64,000 nt of DNA from Desulfovibrionaceae bacterium (GTDB taxonomy: Bacteria; Desulfobacterota; Desulfovibrionia; Desulfovibrionales; Desulfovibrionaceae): positions 1 through 64,000 of the forward strand of contig WRIL01000012.1 of NCBI GenBank assembly GCA_009782775.1, in the 5' to 3' direction. Below the pieces are notes generated by a model that was not told the DNA's origin, ran no database searches, and saw only the letters and a list, made by a program, of their open reading frames with translations. Both the position numbers and the translations under genes were made by a program. This document shows positions 39,992 to 48,836 of the stretch, piece by piece. The stretch's first letter is position 1, and each line of letters opens with the position of its first letter.

Positions 39992-41266
39992 CTAATTGAT
40001 GATGGTTTGTTCCCGATCCGGGCCGACAGAGACAAATTTTACCGGCAGGCCGCAGAGTTCTTCGATGTATTTCAGGTAGTCGCGGGCGGCCCCGGGGAGT
40101 TCCCCCAGGCTCCTGGCCTCGGAAAGCGGCTCGGCCCAACCCGGCATCCCGACATATACAGGTTCGACGGCGGCTAGGTCATGTTCCTCCGGCGGGTAGA
40201 GTATTTTTTCCCCGCGCTGGTTGTAGGCGGTGCATATTTTTACCTCCGGCAGACCGGAGAGCACATCCAGTTTGGTGATGGCTATTTCCGTAAGTCCGTT
40301 AAGGCGCGTGGAGTTACGCAGGATCACCGCGTCCAGCCAGCCGCAGCGCCGTGGTCGGCCGGTTACCGTGCCGAACTCGGCCCCCTGTTCACGCAAATGC
40401 TGGCCGTTCTCATCCATGAGTTCAGTGGGAAAAGGGCCGGCCCCCACCCTGGTGCTGTAAGCCTTGCTGATGCCGAGGATCTTGGTGAGGCGCCAGGGGG
40501 CGATGCCGCTACCCGTGGCGGCGCCGGAAGCCACGGTATTGGAGGAGGTCACAAAGGGATAGGTTCCGTGGTCAATATCCAGATGGGTGCCTTGGGCCCC
40601 TTCAAATAGCGCCTGACCGCCCTTTTGCCAACATTGCCTGATGATCTCCGGAACGTCCGCCAGAAAAGGACAAAGCTGCTCGGCAGCCGGGAGGATTTTT
40701 CCCAGCGTTTCTTCCAGACCTAGGGGGGGCTGCCGGTAAAGCTGCGTTAATAAAACATTTTTTTCTTTTAAGGCCGCACGGATTTTGTCACGGAGCAAGT
40801 CCCGGTCCTCCAGATCCCCGAGACGGATGCCGATACGGGCGGCTTTATCCTCGTAACAGGGGCCTATGCCGCGGCCGGTGGTTCCGATCTTGTCTTCGCC
40901 CAAGCTGCTCTCCCTGGCCTGGTCCAGGGTTTTGTGATAGGGCATGATCAGGTGGATTTTACGGCTGATGTGCAAATTATCCGGGGTGATGCGCACCCCT
41001 TGTGCGATAAGGGTATCCATCTCCCGGCAGAATTCCTCAGGGTCGAGCACCACGCCGTTGCCGATACAGCATTTTTTATTTGGATGCACGATGCCCGAGG
41101 GTATTAGGCTGAGCACATATTTGACCCCGCCAGCGCGCACGGTGTGCCCGGCGTTGTTACCGCCCTGGAACCTGACCACCACGTCAAAATCCGGGGCCAA
41201 CATATCCACAATTTTTCCCTTGCCTTCGTCACCCCATTGAACGCCGACCACCACCATGCCGGACAT
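39992..41266 (-). CDS. purA: Adenylosuccinate synthetase
   Basis: 424 residues. Joins IMP and aspartate using GTP, the first committed step to AMP. Seen: [17 protein letters not shown] (GTP P-loop with catalytic Asp), [44 protein letters not shown], and [11 protein letters not shown]. Only 23 bases separate it from the small protein gene upstream. The delta-prime and DUF116 genes follow. purH lies just beyond on the other strand, so purine genes are grouped here although in two units. Confidence 0.97.
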   Translation of the reverse strand: MSGMVVVGVQWGDEGKGKIVDMLAPDFDVVVRFQGGNNAGHTVRAGGVKYVLSLIPSGIVHPNKKCCIGNGVVLDPEEFCREMDTLIAQGVRITPDNLHISRKIHLIMPYHKTLDQARESSLGEDKIGTTGRGIGPCYEDKAARIGIRLGDLEDRDLLRDKIRAALKEKNVLLTQLYRQPPLGLEETLGKILPAAEQLCPFLADVPEIIRQCWQKGGQALFEGAQGTHLDIDHGTYPFVTSSNTVASGAATGSGIAPWRLTKILGISKAYSTRVGAGPFPTELMDENGQHLREQGAEFGTVTGRPRRCGWLDAVILRNSTRLNGLTEIAITKLDVLSGLPEVKICTAYNQRGEKILYPPEEHDLAAVEPVYVGMPGWAEPLSEARSLGELPGAARDYLKYIEELCGLPVKFVSVGPDREQTIIN

Positions 41267-41289
41267 GGCAGAACTCCTCGTGTTGAGCG

Positions 41290-41661
41290 CTATTTTTCCC
41301 CAGGATCAAACAGGACGACGGAACAGCGTTTTCCGGAGCTGACTTTGGGGGCGTGTGCCTTGCCCCTGGACTCGCGCTCTTGCTTGTATTGCATGTAGAA
41401 AGGCTGCAATTCGGGAGCAAGCTCATTCAAGACGCCGTCTTTGCCCTGGCCGCGGCGGGTGCCGGCGGCCATCTCGGCATTGTAAAGCTGATTTTTCCAG
41501 TACACGGCCTGAATAAGGCAGAGCGCGAGGGCCGCCTCCTCCCAGCGCTGGCTGGGCTCGAAATGTGCCACTTTACCCATGTAGCTCCGCCATAAATTCA
41601 ACAGCGAGGCCTCGTCATACGAGTTGAGCTGTCTGGCCAGATTGATTAACGCGGCTTCCAT
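41290..41661 (-). CDS. Conserved-looking small protein upstream of purA
   Basis: 123 residues, not recognised beyond its position. It starts [31 protein letters not shown], then a helix rich in aromatic residues ([21 protein letters not shown]), and ends with a basic, mixed-charge tail. It is predicted soluble and helical, with no cysteine or metal motif. The short gap to purA implies co-transcription. Confidence 0.65.
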   Translation of the reverse strand: MEAALINLARQLNSYDEASLLNLWRSYMGKVAHFEPSQRWEEAALALCLIQAVYWKNQLYNAEMAAGTRRGQGKDGVLNELAPELQPFYMQYKQERESRGKAHAPKVSSGKRCSVVLFDPGEK

Positions 41662-41792
41662 CTTTTGCGCCTCCGCCAGCTTTGTATAATGCTTTGCGGT
41701 TTACCGCAAGCAGCAAGGCCATTTGAGGCAGCTTCCCCAAATAGCTTTGCTTTAAGCGCGGAAGGTTGCTATGTTACAGGCGGAGGGCGGAG

Positions 41793-43058
41793 ATGTCGTT
41801 AAAAAACATATACCATACCCTGCTGAAAGAGGAGTTCCCTGAAGATCTTCGTTTGCGTCTTGGGGAGACCGCGCTCCTTTTCAGGAAGCGGAGCTGGCTG
41901 CTGGAGGGGGAATCCAGGGGGCTACGCTACGGGGAAAATCCGGACCAGCCGGCTGCCCTGTATGAGCTGGTCCAAGGGGAAGCGGCCATAGGCGGCACTC
42001 TGTTACGCGCCCCCGGTCAGAGACTGGTCTCGTCCTTGGGCGAGGCGGATTTTATCCAGTCCGGCAAGCATCCGGGCAAGATCAACCTTACGGATTTGGA
42101 CAGCGGCATAAGCATCCTGCAATATCTTTGCGCCCGCCCGGCGGCGGTAATCCTCAAGCATAACAACCCCTGCGGCGTGGCCTGGAGCGAAAAGGGCCTA
42201 GCCGTGGCTCTGGAAAAGGCCTTCTGGTGCGACCGCATCGCGGCCTTCGGCGGCACGGTGGTCTTGAATCGTCCCCTGGACAAGGGGGCGGCGGCGATCA
42301 TTTCTTCGGCCTACTTCGAGGTGGTCGCCGCCCCGGAGTATGAGGAGGGGGCCGAGGCCCTGCTGAAGAAGCGTAAAAATTTGCGTGTTTTCCGTATGCC
42401 CGGTCTCGCGGACCTGACCGCGCTGGCCGCGCGTCCCTTTCTGGAGATCAAATCCCTCGCCGATGGCGGGTTGATCCTCCAGCAATCCTTTATGAACCGT
42501 ATACGCCGGGTGGAGGATTTTCTGCCGGCCGAGGCTGAGCATGCCGGCCGGATTTACCGGGCGCGTCCCCCTTCCGTGCGGGAAGCCGAGGATTTGCTCT
42601 TCGCCTGGGCTGTGGAGAGCGGGGTTATCTCCAATTCCATTGTCTTCGTCAAGGACGGAGCCACGGTGGGTATCGGAGCCGGGGAGCAGGACCGGGTAGG
42701 CTGTGTGGAACTGACCATTTTTAAAGTCTTTTCCAAGTTCGCGGATCGTCTGGCCTTTGAGGAGCATGGCCTTTCACTTTATGAGTTGCGGCATCAGGCC
42801 CGCGCCGACAAAAAGCGGGCGCAAATCCTGGCCGATATTGAGAACAGGGCCAAGGAGTCCAGGGCGGGGCTGCCGGGCAGCGTCATGGTCTCCGACGGTT
42901 TTTTCCCGTTCCGTGACGGCGTGGATCTGGCCCTGGATCAGGGAGTGACAGCCATCGCCCAGCCGGGAGGCTCCCTGCGCGATTACGAAGTCATCCAGGC
43001 CGTGGATGAGCATAAGGCGGGCATGGTATTCACCGGGCAGCGATCCTTCAGGCATTGA
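41793..43058 (+). CDS. purH: AICAR transformylase (PurH without the IMP cyclohydrolase domain)
   Basis: 421 residues from ATG 41793, which has GGCGGAG upstream (41766 does not). It matches only the AICAR formyltransferase part of PurH: LRYGENPDQPAALY, KINLTDLDSGISILQYL, AVILKHNNPCGVA (catalytic Lys-His pair), FWCDRIAAFGGTVVLN, SNSIVFVKDGATVGIGAGEQDRV, and the end SDGFFPFRDGVDLALDQGVTAIAQPGGSLRD. The N-terminal MGS-like cyclohydrolase domain (about 200 residues) is absent, so ring closure to IMP needs another enzyme or this family carries out both steps. It is followed 15 bases later by the RNB gene. Confidence 0.9.
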   Translation: MSLKNIYHTLLKEEFPEDLRLRLGETALLFRKRSWLLEGESRGLRYGENPDQPAALYELVQGEAAIGGTLLRAPGQRLVSSLGEADFIQSGKHPGKINLTDLDSGISILQYLCARPAAVILKHNNPCGVAWSEKGLAVALEKAFWCDRIAAFGGTVVLNRPLDKGAAAIISSAYFEVVAAPEYEEGAEALLKKRKNLRVFRMPGLADLTALAARPFLEIKSLADGGLILQQSFMNRIRRVEDFLPAEAEHAGRIYRARPPSVREAEDLLFAWAVESGVISNSIVFVKDGATVGIGAGEQDRVGCVELTIFKVFSKFADRLAFEEHGLSLYELRHQARADKKRAQILADIENRAKESRAGLPGSVMVSDGFFPFRDGVDLALDQGVTAIAQPGGSLRDYEVIQAVDEHKAGMVFTGQRSFRH

Positions 43059-43073
43059 TTTAAAGGGGATTTT

Positions 43074-45188
43074 GTGGCGGGACTGGCGAGTTTTCCCGGA
43101 TCGGGCTGTGTGGTGGAATTCATGCAGGGTAATCAGCCTTTGCAGGCTTGGGTACTGGAAGAACGGGAGGCGCAACTGCGCCTCTACACGGTGCATAAGC
43201 GGGAACTTAAGCTGTCCGCTTCCCGCCTTTTGCCCTGGTCCGGTCCGGTGTATGCCCAGATGAGCAGCCGGGCGGATATGCAATCCAGGCTGGAAGAGCA
43301 CCGGGCCAGGCGTAGCGAGCTTGCGGCCGGGGTGGATGTGCAGGCTCTGTGGGAACTGGTGCAGGGCGAAGAGGCCAGGGGCGAGGCGTTTTGGCTGGCC
43401 GGTTTTCTCTGGCCGGATCCGGACGCGGACCAGGTGGCCGCCCTGGGACAGGCCTTGTTGGCCCGCAAGACCCATTTTAGATTCTCTCCGCCGTTTTTTG
43501 ATATTTTCACCGCTTTGCAGGTGGAGCAACGTTTGGAGAGGCAGGCAAGGGAGGAGCGGCAACAGGGGCTGCTGCGGGCCGGGGCGGAATTTTTCCGCAA
43601 GCTGCATGAAGCCGCTGGGAAGAAGCTTACGCTTGCCGCCGAGGATCTTCCGTCTCCCGAAATGGCGGAGAATTTGCGGAATCTGCTGCTCTCCAGGATC
43701 GCCGACCCGGAGGCTCATGACCCTGATAATCTCTGGAAGATGCTGGTCAAGGGCCTGGGTGAGAGACGCGCCCAGACGCCCTCTGCCGCGGAGGATGATC
43801 CGCATCTGCCCTTGCGCTTGGCCGTAAGCTGGGGGATACGGCCTGAACACCATAACTATATGTTGGATCAGGCTGGCTATGCCGTGGGAGAGGATTGGGC
43901 CGATGCCGAAAGCCTCAGCCGTCTGCGCCGGGAAACAGGGGATCGTCTGGCGTTTTTGCCTGAAACTCCGGAAGATCTGGTCAGTATTGATCCGGCCAGC
44001 ACCCGGGACTGGGATGACGCCTTGGGGGTGAAGGCTGGAAATGGGCATTACACTTTGACCATCGCCATTGCCTGCCCCGCTCTGCCCTGGTCCTTTGGAA
44101 GCGCCCTGGATAAGTCCGTGCTGCGTCGTGCCTCCAGTCTGTACCTGCCGGAAGGCGACTTGTGCATGCTGCCGGAGGCGATCTGCCGGGATCTTTTCAG
44201 CCTGGAAGCGGGGGAGGATCGCCCGGCCCTGCTTTTACGCCTGCGCATAGACGAGCGGATGAATATCCTGGATTTTGCGCCCATCCTTTCCAGGGTTCGT
44301 CTACGTTCCAATATCGCCCTGGCCGGGAGTGAGGCGGTTTTGGCGGATGAAGTAGTGGCCGGAGAAGACGGAGAGGCCGGGCTAAAGACCCTGTACCGCC
44401 TGGCCCTGATCCTGCGGCAGAAACGCCTGAGCAACGGGGCCATTATCACGGAACGGGAGGACCAGGAGATCAGCCTGGAAAAGGATGGTCAGGGAAGCGT
44501 CGTGGTGCGGATTTCTCCAGGGCGGGATTATGGACGCAGCCACACCCTGGTGGGCGAGTTTATGATCCTGTATAACGCGCTTCTCGCCGAATGGGGGCGC
44601 GAGCGGGGTATCCCCCTGATCTATCGGGTGCAAACCGCCTCCTCCGGGGAGCACTCCGGTGTGTGGGGCACGCCCTTGGAGATCAGTCGCGCCCTACATG
44701 GGTTGCCGCCGGCCAAACTCTCCGTGGAACCGAGGCCGCATGCCACGGTAGGGTTGCCTCTCTATTCCTCCTTCACCTCCCCTCTGCGTCGCTATCTGGA
44801 TCTCCTGAATCAGGGACAGATTGTCCACTATCTTACGGAAGGCCGCCCGCGCCTGACCCGCGAGGAACTGTCCGCCCTGCTGCCCCTGGTAGGCAGTCGC
44901 CTGGAAAGCGTAAATCAAATCCAGCGTTTCCGCACCCGATACTGGAAACTGGTTTACCTGCAACAGGAGCAGAAGCGTCAGGGAGGGCAGGTTTACTGGC
45001 CGGCCTCCATTATTGACGAAATAGGCAACCAGGTGGGCATCCACCTGGATTTGCCGGACTTGTACCTGCGCGGTCAGCGTGCTCTTTTCGGCGAACGCGT
45101 CCAGCCGGGCGTCCGTATAAGAGTCCGCCTGGGCAAAATCAACCCGTTGCGTAATGATCTGCAGATTATGGAAGTGACGGAAGAGTGA
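43074..45188 (+). CDS. RNB-domain exoribonuclease (RNase II/R family)
   Basis: 704 residues, GTG start 15 bases after purH. The N-terminus (about 1-70) looks like a small SH3- or OB-like domain (FPGSGCVVEFMQGNQPLQAWVLEE). A helical middle region with low conservation leads to the RNB catalytic domain: LVSIDPASTRDWDDAL (metal-binding aspartates), LPEGDLCMLPEAICRDLFSLEAGEDRPALLL, and SSFTSPLRRYLDLLNQGQI with the conserved arginines. The usual Phe in the DFDD motif is Trp here. A C-terminal S1-like barrel is weak (ALFGERVQPGVRIRVRLGKI). It hydrolyses RNA 3' to 5'; the substrate is unknown. Confidence 0.9.
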   Translation: MAGLASFPGSGCVVEFMQGNQPLQAWVLEEREAQLRLYTVHKRELKLSASRLLPWSGPVYAQMSSRADMQSRLEEHRARRSELAAGVDVQALWELVQGEEARGEAFWLAGFLWPDPDADQVAALGQALLARKTHFRFSPPFFDIFTALQVEQRLERQAREERQQGLLRAGAEFFRKLHEAAGKKLTLAAEDLPSPEMAENLRNLLLSRIADPEAHDPDNLWKMLVKGLGERRAQTPSAAEDDPHLPLRLAVSWGIRPEHHNYMLDQAGYAVGEDWADAESLSRLRRETGDRLAFLPETPEDLVSIDPASTRDWDDALGVKAGNGHYTLTIAIACPALPWSFGSALDKSVLRRASSLYLPEGDLCMLPEAICRDLFSLEAGEDRPALLLRLRIDERMNILDFAPILSRVRLRSNIALAGSEAVLADEVVAGEDGEAGLKTLYRLALILRQKRLSNGAIITEREDQEISLEKDGQGSVVVRISPGRDYGRSHTLVGEFMILYNALLAEWGRERGIPLIYRVQTASSGEHSGVWGTPLEISRALHGLPPAKLSVEPRPHATVGLPLYSSFTSPLRRYLDLLNQGQIVHYLTEGRPRLTREELSALLPLVGSRLESVNQIQRFRTRYWKLVYLQQEQKRQGGQVYWPASIIDEIGNQVGIHLDLPDLYLRGQRALFGERVQPGVRIRVRLGKINPLRNDLQIMEVTEE

Positions 45189-45206
45189 GCCTTGTAAAAA
45201 AATTCT

Positions 45207-45234
45207 TGTCTAACCAAACAAATAGGTTATATCC
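45207..45234 (+). promoter_or_regulatory. Possible sigma-70 promoter before the 45.3 kb orphan
   Basis: TTGTCT (45207-45212), 16-base spacer, TATATC (45229-45234), in the A/T-rich gap between the RNB gene and the orphan gene starting at 45286. Confidence 0.4.
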
Positions 45235-45285
45235 GAAGTAAATTTCAAACTGTCGGCATCGCTATCTGTTTTTCAGGGGGATTGA

Positions 45286-46548
45286 ATGCGTGGGGTGGTT
45301 TTTAGCTGTGTGGGCGATTTTTCCTGCTCCAGGGAAAAAATGCGGGAAGAGTTGATGCATTTCATGGCCGGCTTGGAGTTGGCCATTTACATCGACGCTA
45401 TTTCGGCACCCACGGGCAGCGATGATATTCTGGAGGGCAGCACTTTTTTTGCTTATCCGCCAGCCCGTTTTCATATGCGGGAAAAGCGCCTACTGCTGGA
45501 GGTGGACAGCTCCATGACCGGCCCTGGCTACCATGTGTCTATGCTAGACTTCATGGAGGACCTGGAAAAATATACCTCCCTGCGTTGGGATCGCGGAACT
45601 TTGCGTGATGACTCTGGCTATTATGCGCACCGTGATTTCAAGCGGCTGCAGAATTTCATGCTGGACTGGCTGATGGAATACAGCCGAGAACTGCTTAGCC
45701 TGCCAGAGCAGGATTTGCCTGTCTGCACCAACCTGACCATGCCTTACGCCATGTTGCCACAGGAGCATGAAGGGCGGATCTGCCACAGCACAGGGCGCTT
45801 TGACCGGGAATTCCTCGCCGCCTTGCGCAGGCGGAAGGACAAGGAGCTTCTTTGCCGCGCCTTTTTCATCTGGTGGGAAGAGGGGCGGAGCCCGGAATTT
45901 TACCTGAAGTGCGCCCTGAATATGATCTGGTGCCATATCAATTGGTTGCCGCCGGAACTTGAGAGGGAGATAGTGAATTACGATCTGGCCCTGAAATCTC
46001 TGGACATGGCCTGGAAAGGCCGGCGGGATATGGATTTTCCGGTGCCGGAGTGGTTTGAGATGGCGGAGCTGACCCAGGATAAAGAACTGCTGGGGGAGCT
46101 GGCGGAGCGTTTCCCCGCCGGGGCGGGGGGGACGTCTATTCAGGGCTACCGCCGTTACAACATCCTGCATACCCTGGGTAAGGATAACTGGCGCATCGCC
46201 TTGCCTGGCAAAATGCACCGGATGTTTAACGAGGAAGGCATGTTCTTCTGGGATGACCAGCGGCGCTCCATCAGTATTTCCACCTCCCACAGCCTGGATG
46301 CAGACGGGCGTCCGCTTCCAGCCATGACGCTGCTGGAAAATATCCTGGGCGGGCTTCCGGCGGAAAGGCGCGGGCTGCCTTTCGCTCCAGAAACGCCGGC
46401 CTATATCCTGCATGAAGAAGGAGAGAGTTGCGCCACCACCCTCTTTGCCGCCCAGCCCGGGCACGTGGTGGTCGTTGACGTAAAATACCCGGAAAGTTCC
46501 CAAAGGGACTGGGCCACGGCTCTGTGTGACTCCCTGAAGGCGATATGA
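45286..46548 (+). CDS. Unrecognised 420-residue protein
   Basis: ATG 45286 is preceded by AGGGGG at good spacing. The protein starts MRGVVFSCVGDFSCSREKMREEL with no clear signal peptide and shows no motif I know. It reads as a globular mixed alpha/beta protein with many Trp, Tyr, Met and acidic residues. Segments such as FYLKCALNMIWCHINWLPPELEREI and TLFAAQPGHVVVVDVKYPESSQRDW may be core elements. It has its own probable promoter and is followed by a convergent methyltransferase gene 22 bases later. Composition matches the neighbours, so there is no sign of recent transfer. Function unknown. Confidence 0.75.
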   Translation: MRGVVFSCVGDFSCSREKMREELMHFMAGLELAIYIDAISAPTGSDDILEGSTFFAYPPARFHMREKRLLLEVDSSMTGPGYHVSMLDFMEDLEKYTSLRWDRGTLRDDSGYYAHRDFKRLQNFMLDWLMEYSRELLSLPEQDLPVCTNLTMPYAMLPQEHEGRICHSTGRFDREFLAALRRRKDKELLCRAFFIWWEEGRSPEFYLKCALNMIWCHINWLPPELEREIVNYDLALKSLDMAWKGRRDMDFPVPEWFEMAELTQDKELLGELAERFPAGAGGTSIQGYRRYNILHTLGKDNWRIALPGKMHRMFNEEGMFFWDDQRRSISISTSHSLDADGRPLPAMTLLENILGGLPAERRGLPFAPETPAYILHEEGESCATTLFAAQPGHVVVVDVKYPESSQRDWATALCDSLKAI

Positions 46549-46570
46549 AGCACGGCCTTTTGGGGCGGAA

Positions 46571-47485
46571 TTACGCCTTTTTGCCCACGGCAAAGGCATA
46601 AACATACATGCCGGCCGCGTTAAGGCGCGCGTCTAAGCCGATCATCGTCACCAGGGAGTCTGGGGTAAATTTTACAGGTTTGCCGGTAAACCCGACGAAA
46701 TATAATGCTCCCCCCAGCGGGATCCACAGGGCGTCAGGGAAATAGCGCAGCAAGGCATCTTTGATCCTGCCTGAATCAGCCGCTTCCGTTGGGTCTATTC
46801 TTTCAAGCTCCTGCGCGTCCGTCTTGCATGTCGGAGGCACACCGAAATAGCTCACCATCTCATTACACATGCTCAATAATTCCTCATCCCATTGAAAACG
46901 GCTCGGCCCGACAAAATCATTCACCACCAAGGCGCCGCCGCGCTTAAGGCGCCGTTTGCTCCAGGAAAGTGCGGCATGCGCGTCCATCATATGGTGCAGG
47001 GCGTTATCCCAATATACCATATCGAATTTGCCGCGTTCGTCACGGAAGGCGTCCGCGCGGACAAGGCGCAACGCATCCGTGAGTCCGGCCTTTTCCGCGC
47101 TTGCGCGCACCTTGTTGAGCGCTTCTTGGGAAATGTCATATAAAGTGAAATGCTTGACGAGACCGTTTTGCAATAAGGAAATTTCCTTGTTGCCGGCCCC
47201 GCACCCGACGGAAATAGCGCGTTCAAAGGGTATATCCCGCGCGCAATACTTTTTTATGCCCAGTACAGGCAGGTCCGCCACGCGGTCGCAAGCTTCGCCG
47301 CAGATCAATTTCGCCAGATAATTCGCAATCGCCGGTTCGCTCCACCAGCTCCACAAGGGCGAGGTTTGCTTCTTCCCATGCTCCGCGTCCCATTTGGCCG
47401 CAGCGATGTCGAGGTTTTTATTCAGGCCTGAGGAGCGTTCGTCCAAGGCATCAGCTTGGTCATCGGTCATTTTTTTCATTTCCAT
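46571..47485 (-). CDS. Class I SAM-dependent methyltransferase of unknown substrate
   Basis: 304 residues from ATG 47485; other starts at 47470 and 47551 are possible, and none has a strong ribosome site. The SAM-binding core is clear: motif I FERAISVGCGAGNKEISLL, acidic loop LYDISQEALNKV, RADAFRDERGKFDMVYWDNALHHMMD and the strand LKRGGALVVNDFVG. The N-terminus (SPLWSWWSEPAIANYLAKLICG) recalls methyltransferases of natural-product or glycan clusters. It stands next to a decayed phage-like patch. Convergent to the 45.3 kb orphan. The target cannot be predicted. Confidence 0.8.
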   Translation of the reverse strand: MEMKKMTDDQADALDERSSGLNKNLDIAAAKWDAEHGKKQTSPLWSWWSEPAIANYLAKLICGEACDRVADLPVLGIKKYCARDIPFERAISVGCGAGNKEISLLQNGLVKHFTLYDISQEALNKVRASAEKAGLTDALRLVRADAFRDERGKFDMVYWDNALHHMMDAHAALSWSKRRLKRGGALVVNDFVGPSRFQWDEELLSMCNEMVSYFGVPPTCKTDAQELERIDPTEAADSGRIKDALLRYFPDALWIPLGGALYFVGFTGKPVKFTPDSLVTMIGLDARLNAAGMYVYAFAVGKKA

Positions 47486-47657
47486 TAGCCGAAAAAACGC
47501 GGCTGGCGAGGGCGCGGTTCTTTGCTTGAACGGGCAATCCCTGAAAATCAAAATCCGCCAAGGTTTTTGTGAACCTCAGCGGGTTTTGCGATGCACCGAT
47601 ACCGAACACATGACATAATATAGTGTATTTATTGTGTAAAATAGGCGGGCATTTTTG

Positions 47658-47680
47658 AAATACCAGCAAAAATACCAGCA
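47658..47680. repeat. Two direct copies of AAATACCAGCA
   Basis: Copies at 47658-47668 and 47670-47680 (period 12) in the gap between the methyltransferase and the small HTH gene. They could be a binding site or a recombination (att) remnant. Confidence 0.4.
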
Positions 47681-47707
47681 TTTTTTTCCGGTGTCCTATG
47701 GGCAAGG

Positions 47708-47944
47708 TCACTCTTTTTTCTTCTTTTTGCTAGGTGGGAGAGCTTCCCCAGATGGTTTTTTATCCTGGGCATCCTCATGCATCTGGCGTATCACGGCATC
47801 AACCTCCGAAGCATGCCAACGAAAACAGCGTCCGCGCCCCCAGCCGAGGTCAATGGGATTCACACCATGTTCGGACAATATATTTCTGGCGATGTCCGGC
47901 GTTGTACTCATGCGCTCGGCGATTTGATGTTTATTTAGAAGCAT
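47708..47944 (-). CDS. Small phage-type DNA-binding (excisionase-like) protein
   Basis: 78 residues from ATG 47944, preceded by GAGGGA; the upstream ATG at 47983 adds 13 unlikely residues. The sequence LLNKHQIAERMSTTPDIARNILSEHG then GWGRGRCFRWHASEVDAVIRQM is the winged-helix pattern of MerR-like excisionase/AlpA proteins, in which a helix-turn-helix is followed by an RW-x(n)-EVDA element. A lysine run ends the protein (KKKKKE). It lies in a patch with terminators and gene debris, so it is probably a remnant of an integrated element. Confidence 0.65.
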   Translation of the reverse strand: MLLNKHQIAERMSTTPDIARNILSEHGVNPIDLGWGRGRCFRWHASEVDAVIRQMHEDAQDKKPSGEALPPSKKKKKE

Positions 47945-47979
47945 GGTTTCCCTCGGTTGTGGGCATTGTATTACCTGTA

Positions 47980-48194
47980 TCAAATACTGGCCGTTGTATG
48001 GGCAACATTGCCCGTATTTTTTTTAAAAAACAACCCCCGCCTCCAGGTGAGAGACGGGGGCATGGTGAACCGGGGAAGTCCATAGCCTTGATATTCACAG
48101 CGGCGTCAAGCCGGTCCAGAAGCTCTTCAAGCCTTGCGGCGTGTTTCGCCTGTAATCGGACAAGGGAATCATCAAAACGGAGACAACTGTCAGA
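47980..48194 (-). pseudogene. Possible decayed coding fragment without a start codon
   Basis: An open minus-strand frame between TGA codons at 48195-48197 and 47980-47982. Its part RLQAKHAARLEELLDRLDAAVNIKAMD looks like real protein (coiled-coil-like), but no ATG, GTG or TTG start with a ribosome site precedes it, and the terminator hairpin at 48034-48060 lies inside it. Probably a phage-gene remnant; it may also be chance. Confidence 0.25.
48025..48060 (-). terminator. Intrinsic terminator in the phage-like patch
   Basis: On the minus strand, CCCCCG and GAG arms pair with CTC and CGGGGG around a short loop, followed by TTGTTTTTT. The loop and arm sequence (GCCTCCAGGTGAGAG on the plus strand) recurs with one change at 48671-48699. 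Confidence 0.6.
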
Positions 48195-48336
48195 TCAAGT
48201 CTAAACTACTACAGCTAAGCGCACCGTGTTCGGTGAAGACATACGGGGCATAACGCCGTCCGCCCCAACTTGAGGTTCCATTTTTTGACCTCAAATTTAG
48301 GGTACCCATCCTCGCTCCTTCACCCGTTACCACGGT
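48195..48336. other. Non-coding debris with one inverted repeat
   Basis: No supportable gene. The only structure is TTGAGGT (48270-48276) with ACCTCAA (48288-48294), an 11-base loop containing six T. It may be an operator or recombination remnant. Confidence 0.35.
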
Positions 48337-48528
48337 CTACTCCGTTTTTTCAGCCCGCCTGTCCTTGCCCGAGCGCCGTTCAGCCTTTCGCCTGTCCTCA
48401 TCCGTGTGTGCTATATACAACATTTGGTCATACCGCTGTTTTTCTTCTTCAGATAGCTTCTCCCCAAACATGTCATGCATCCGTCTTGTCTTCTTCCGCC
48501 TGCTGGATATCCGCTTTTCTTCACTCAC
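48337..48528 (-). CDS. Small basic/acidic protein of unknown function
   Basis: 63 residues from GTG 48528, which has GAGGGAGG upstream; a TTG at 48546 is a weaker option. The protein is highly charged: KRISSRRKKTRRMHDMFGEKLSEEEKQRYDQM, ending RRKAERRSGKDRRAE. The RR-x(n)-DRR end resembles a motif common in small deltaproteobacterial proteins of unknown role. It is predicted soluble and helical. It sits alone between the phage-like debris and the chemoreceptor gene. Confidence 0.5.
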   Translation of the reverse strand: MSEEKRISSRRKKTRRMHDMFGEKLSEEEKQRYDQMLYIAHTDEDRRKAERRSGKDRRAEKTE

Positions 48529-48836
48529 CGCTGTTCCCTCCCTCAATATTCTTTTACTACATTCGCTTTCTTTCCACGGCCTGTTCCACTAACTTAAACT
48601 TGGCATATCAAAAGGGGTAGGCCAAAATTATCAGGATCCGCATTTCCGTTCAAGTTCACGGCAAATTAAAAGCCCTGCCTCCAAGTGAGAGGACAGGGCG
48701 GGGTCAATAGGATTCCACCTGAAAGTATATCCGGCAGACCGCAAAATCGGCTTTTCGGCGCGATTAATTACTCCGCGCCTATACGGGGAGAAGCCTAGTC
48801 ACGCTTGATCCGGATTTGAGACGGCTTATAATAAGC
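48529..48836. other. Gap between the small charged protein and the chemoreceptor gene
   Basis: About 300 bases with no supportable gene. It contains the terminator-like hairpin at 48663-48699 and, closer to the chemoreceptor stop, no further clear structure. Confidence 0.5.
48663..48699 (-). terminator. Terminator-like hairpin downstream of the chemoreceptor gene
   Basis: On the minus strand GCCCTG and CCTC pair with GAGG and CAGGGC (one bulged base), then TTTTAATTT. It is positioned to end the chemoreceptor transcript and closely resembles the hairpin at 48025-48060. Confidence 0.55.

Noticed and set aside
47460-47711. Minus-strand frame of 83 codons ending in the methyltransferase N-terminal region, briefly considered a transposase fragment
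   Set aside because: No transposase motif, no terminal inverted repeats, and overlap with the better-supported methyltransferase start.
48270-48620. Plus-strand open frame of 116 codons
   Set aside because: Proline/serine-rich shadow of the small minus-strand gene, no ribosome site, and codon pattern unlike the neighbours.
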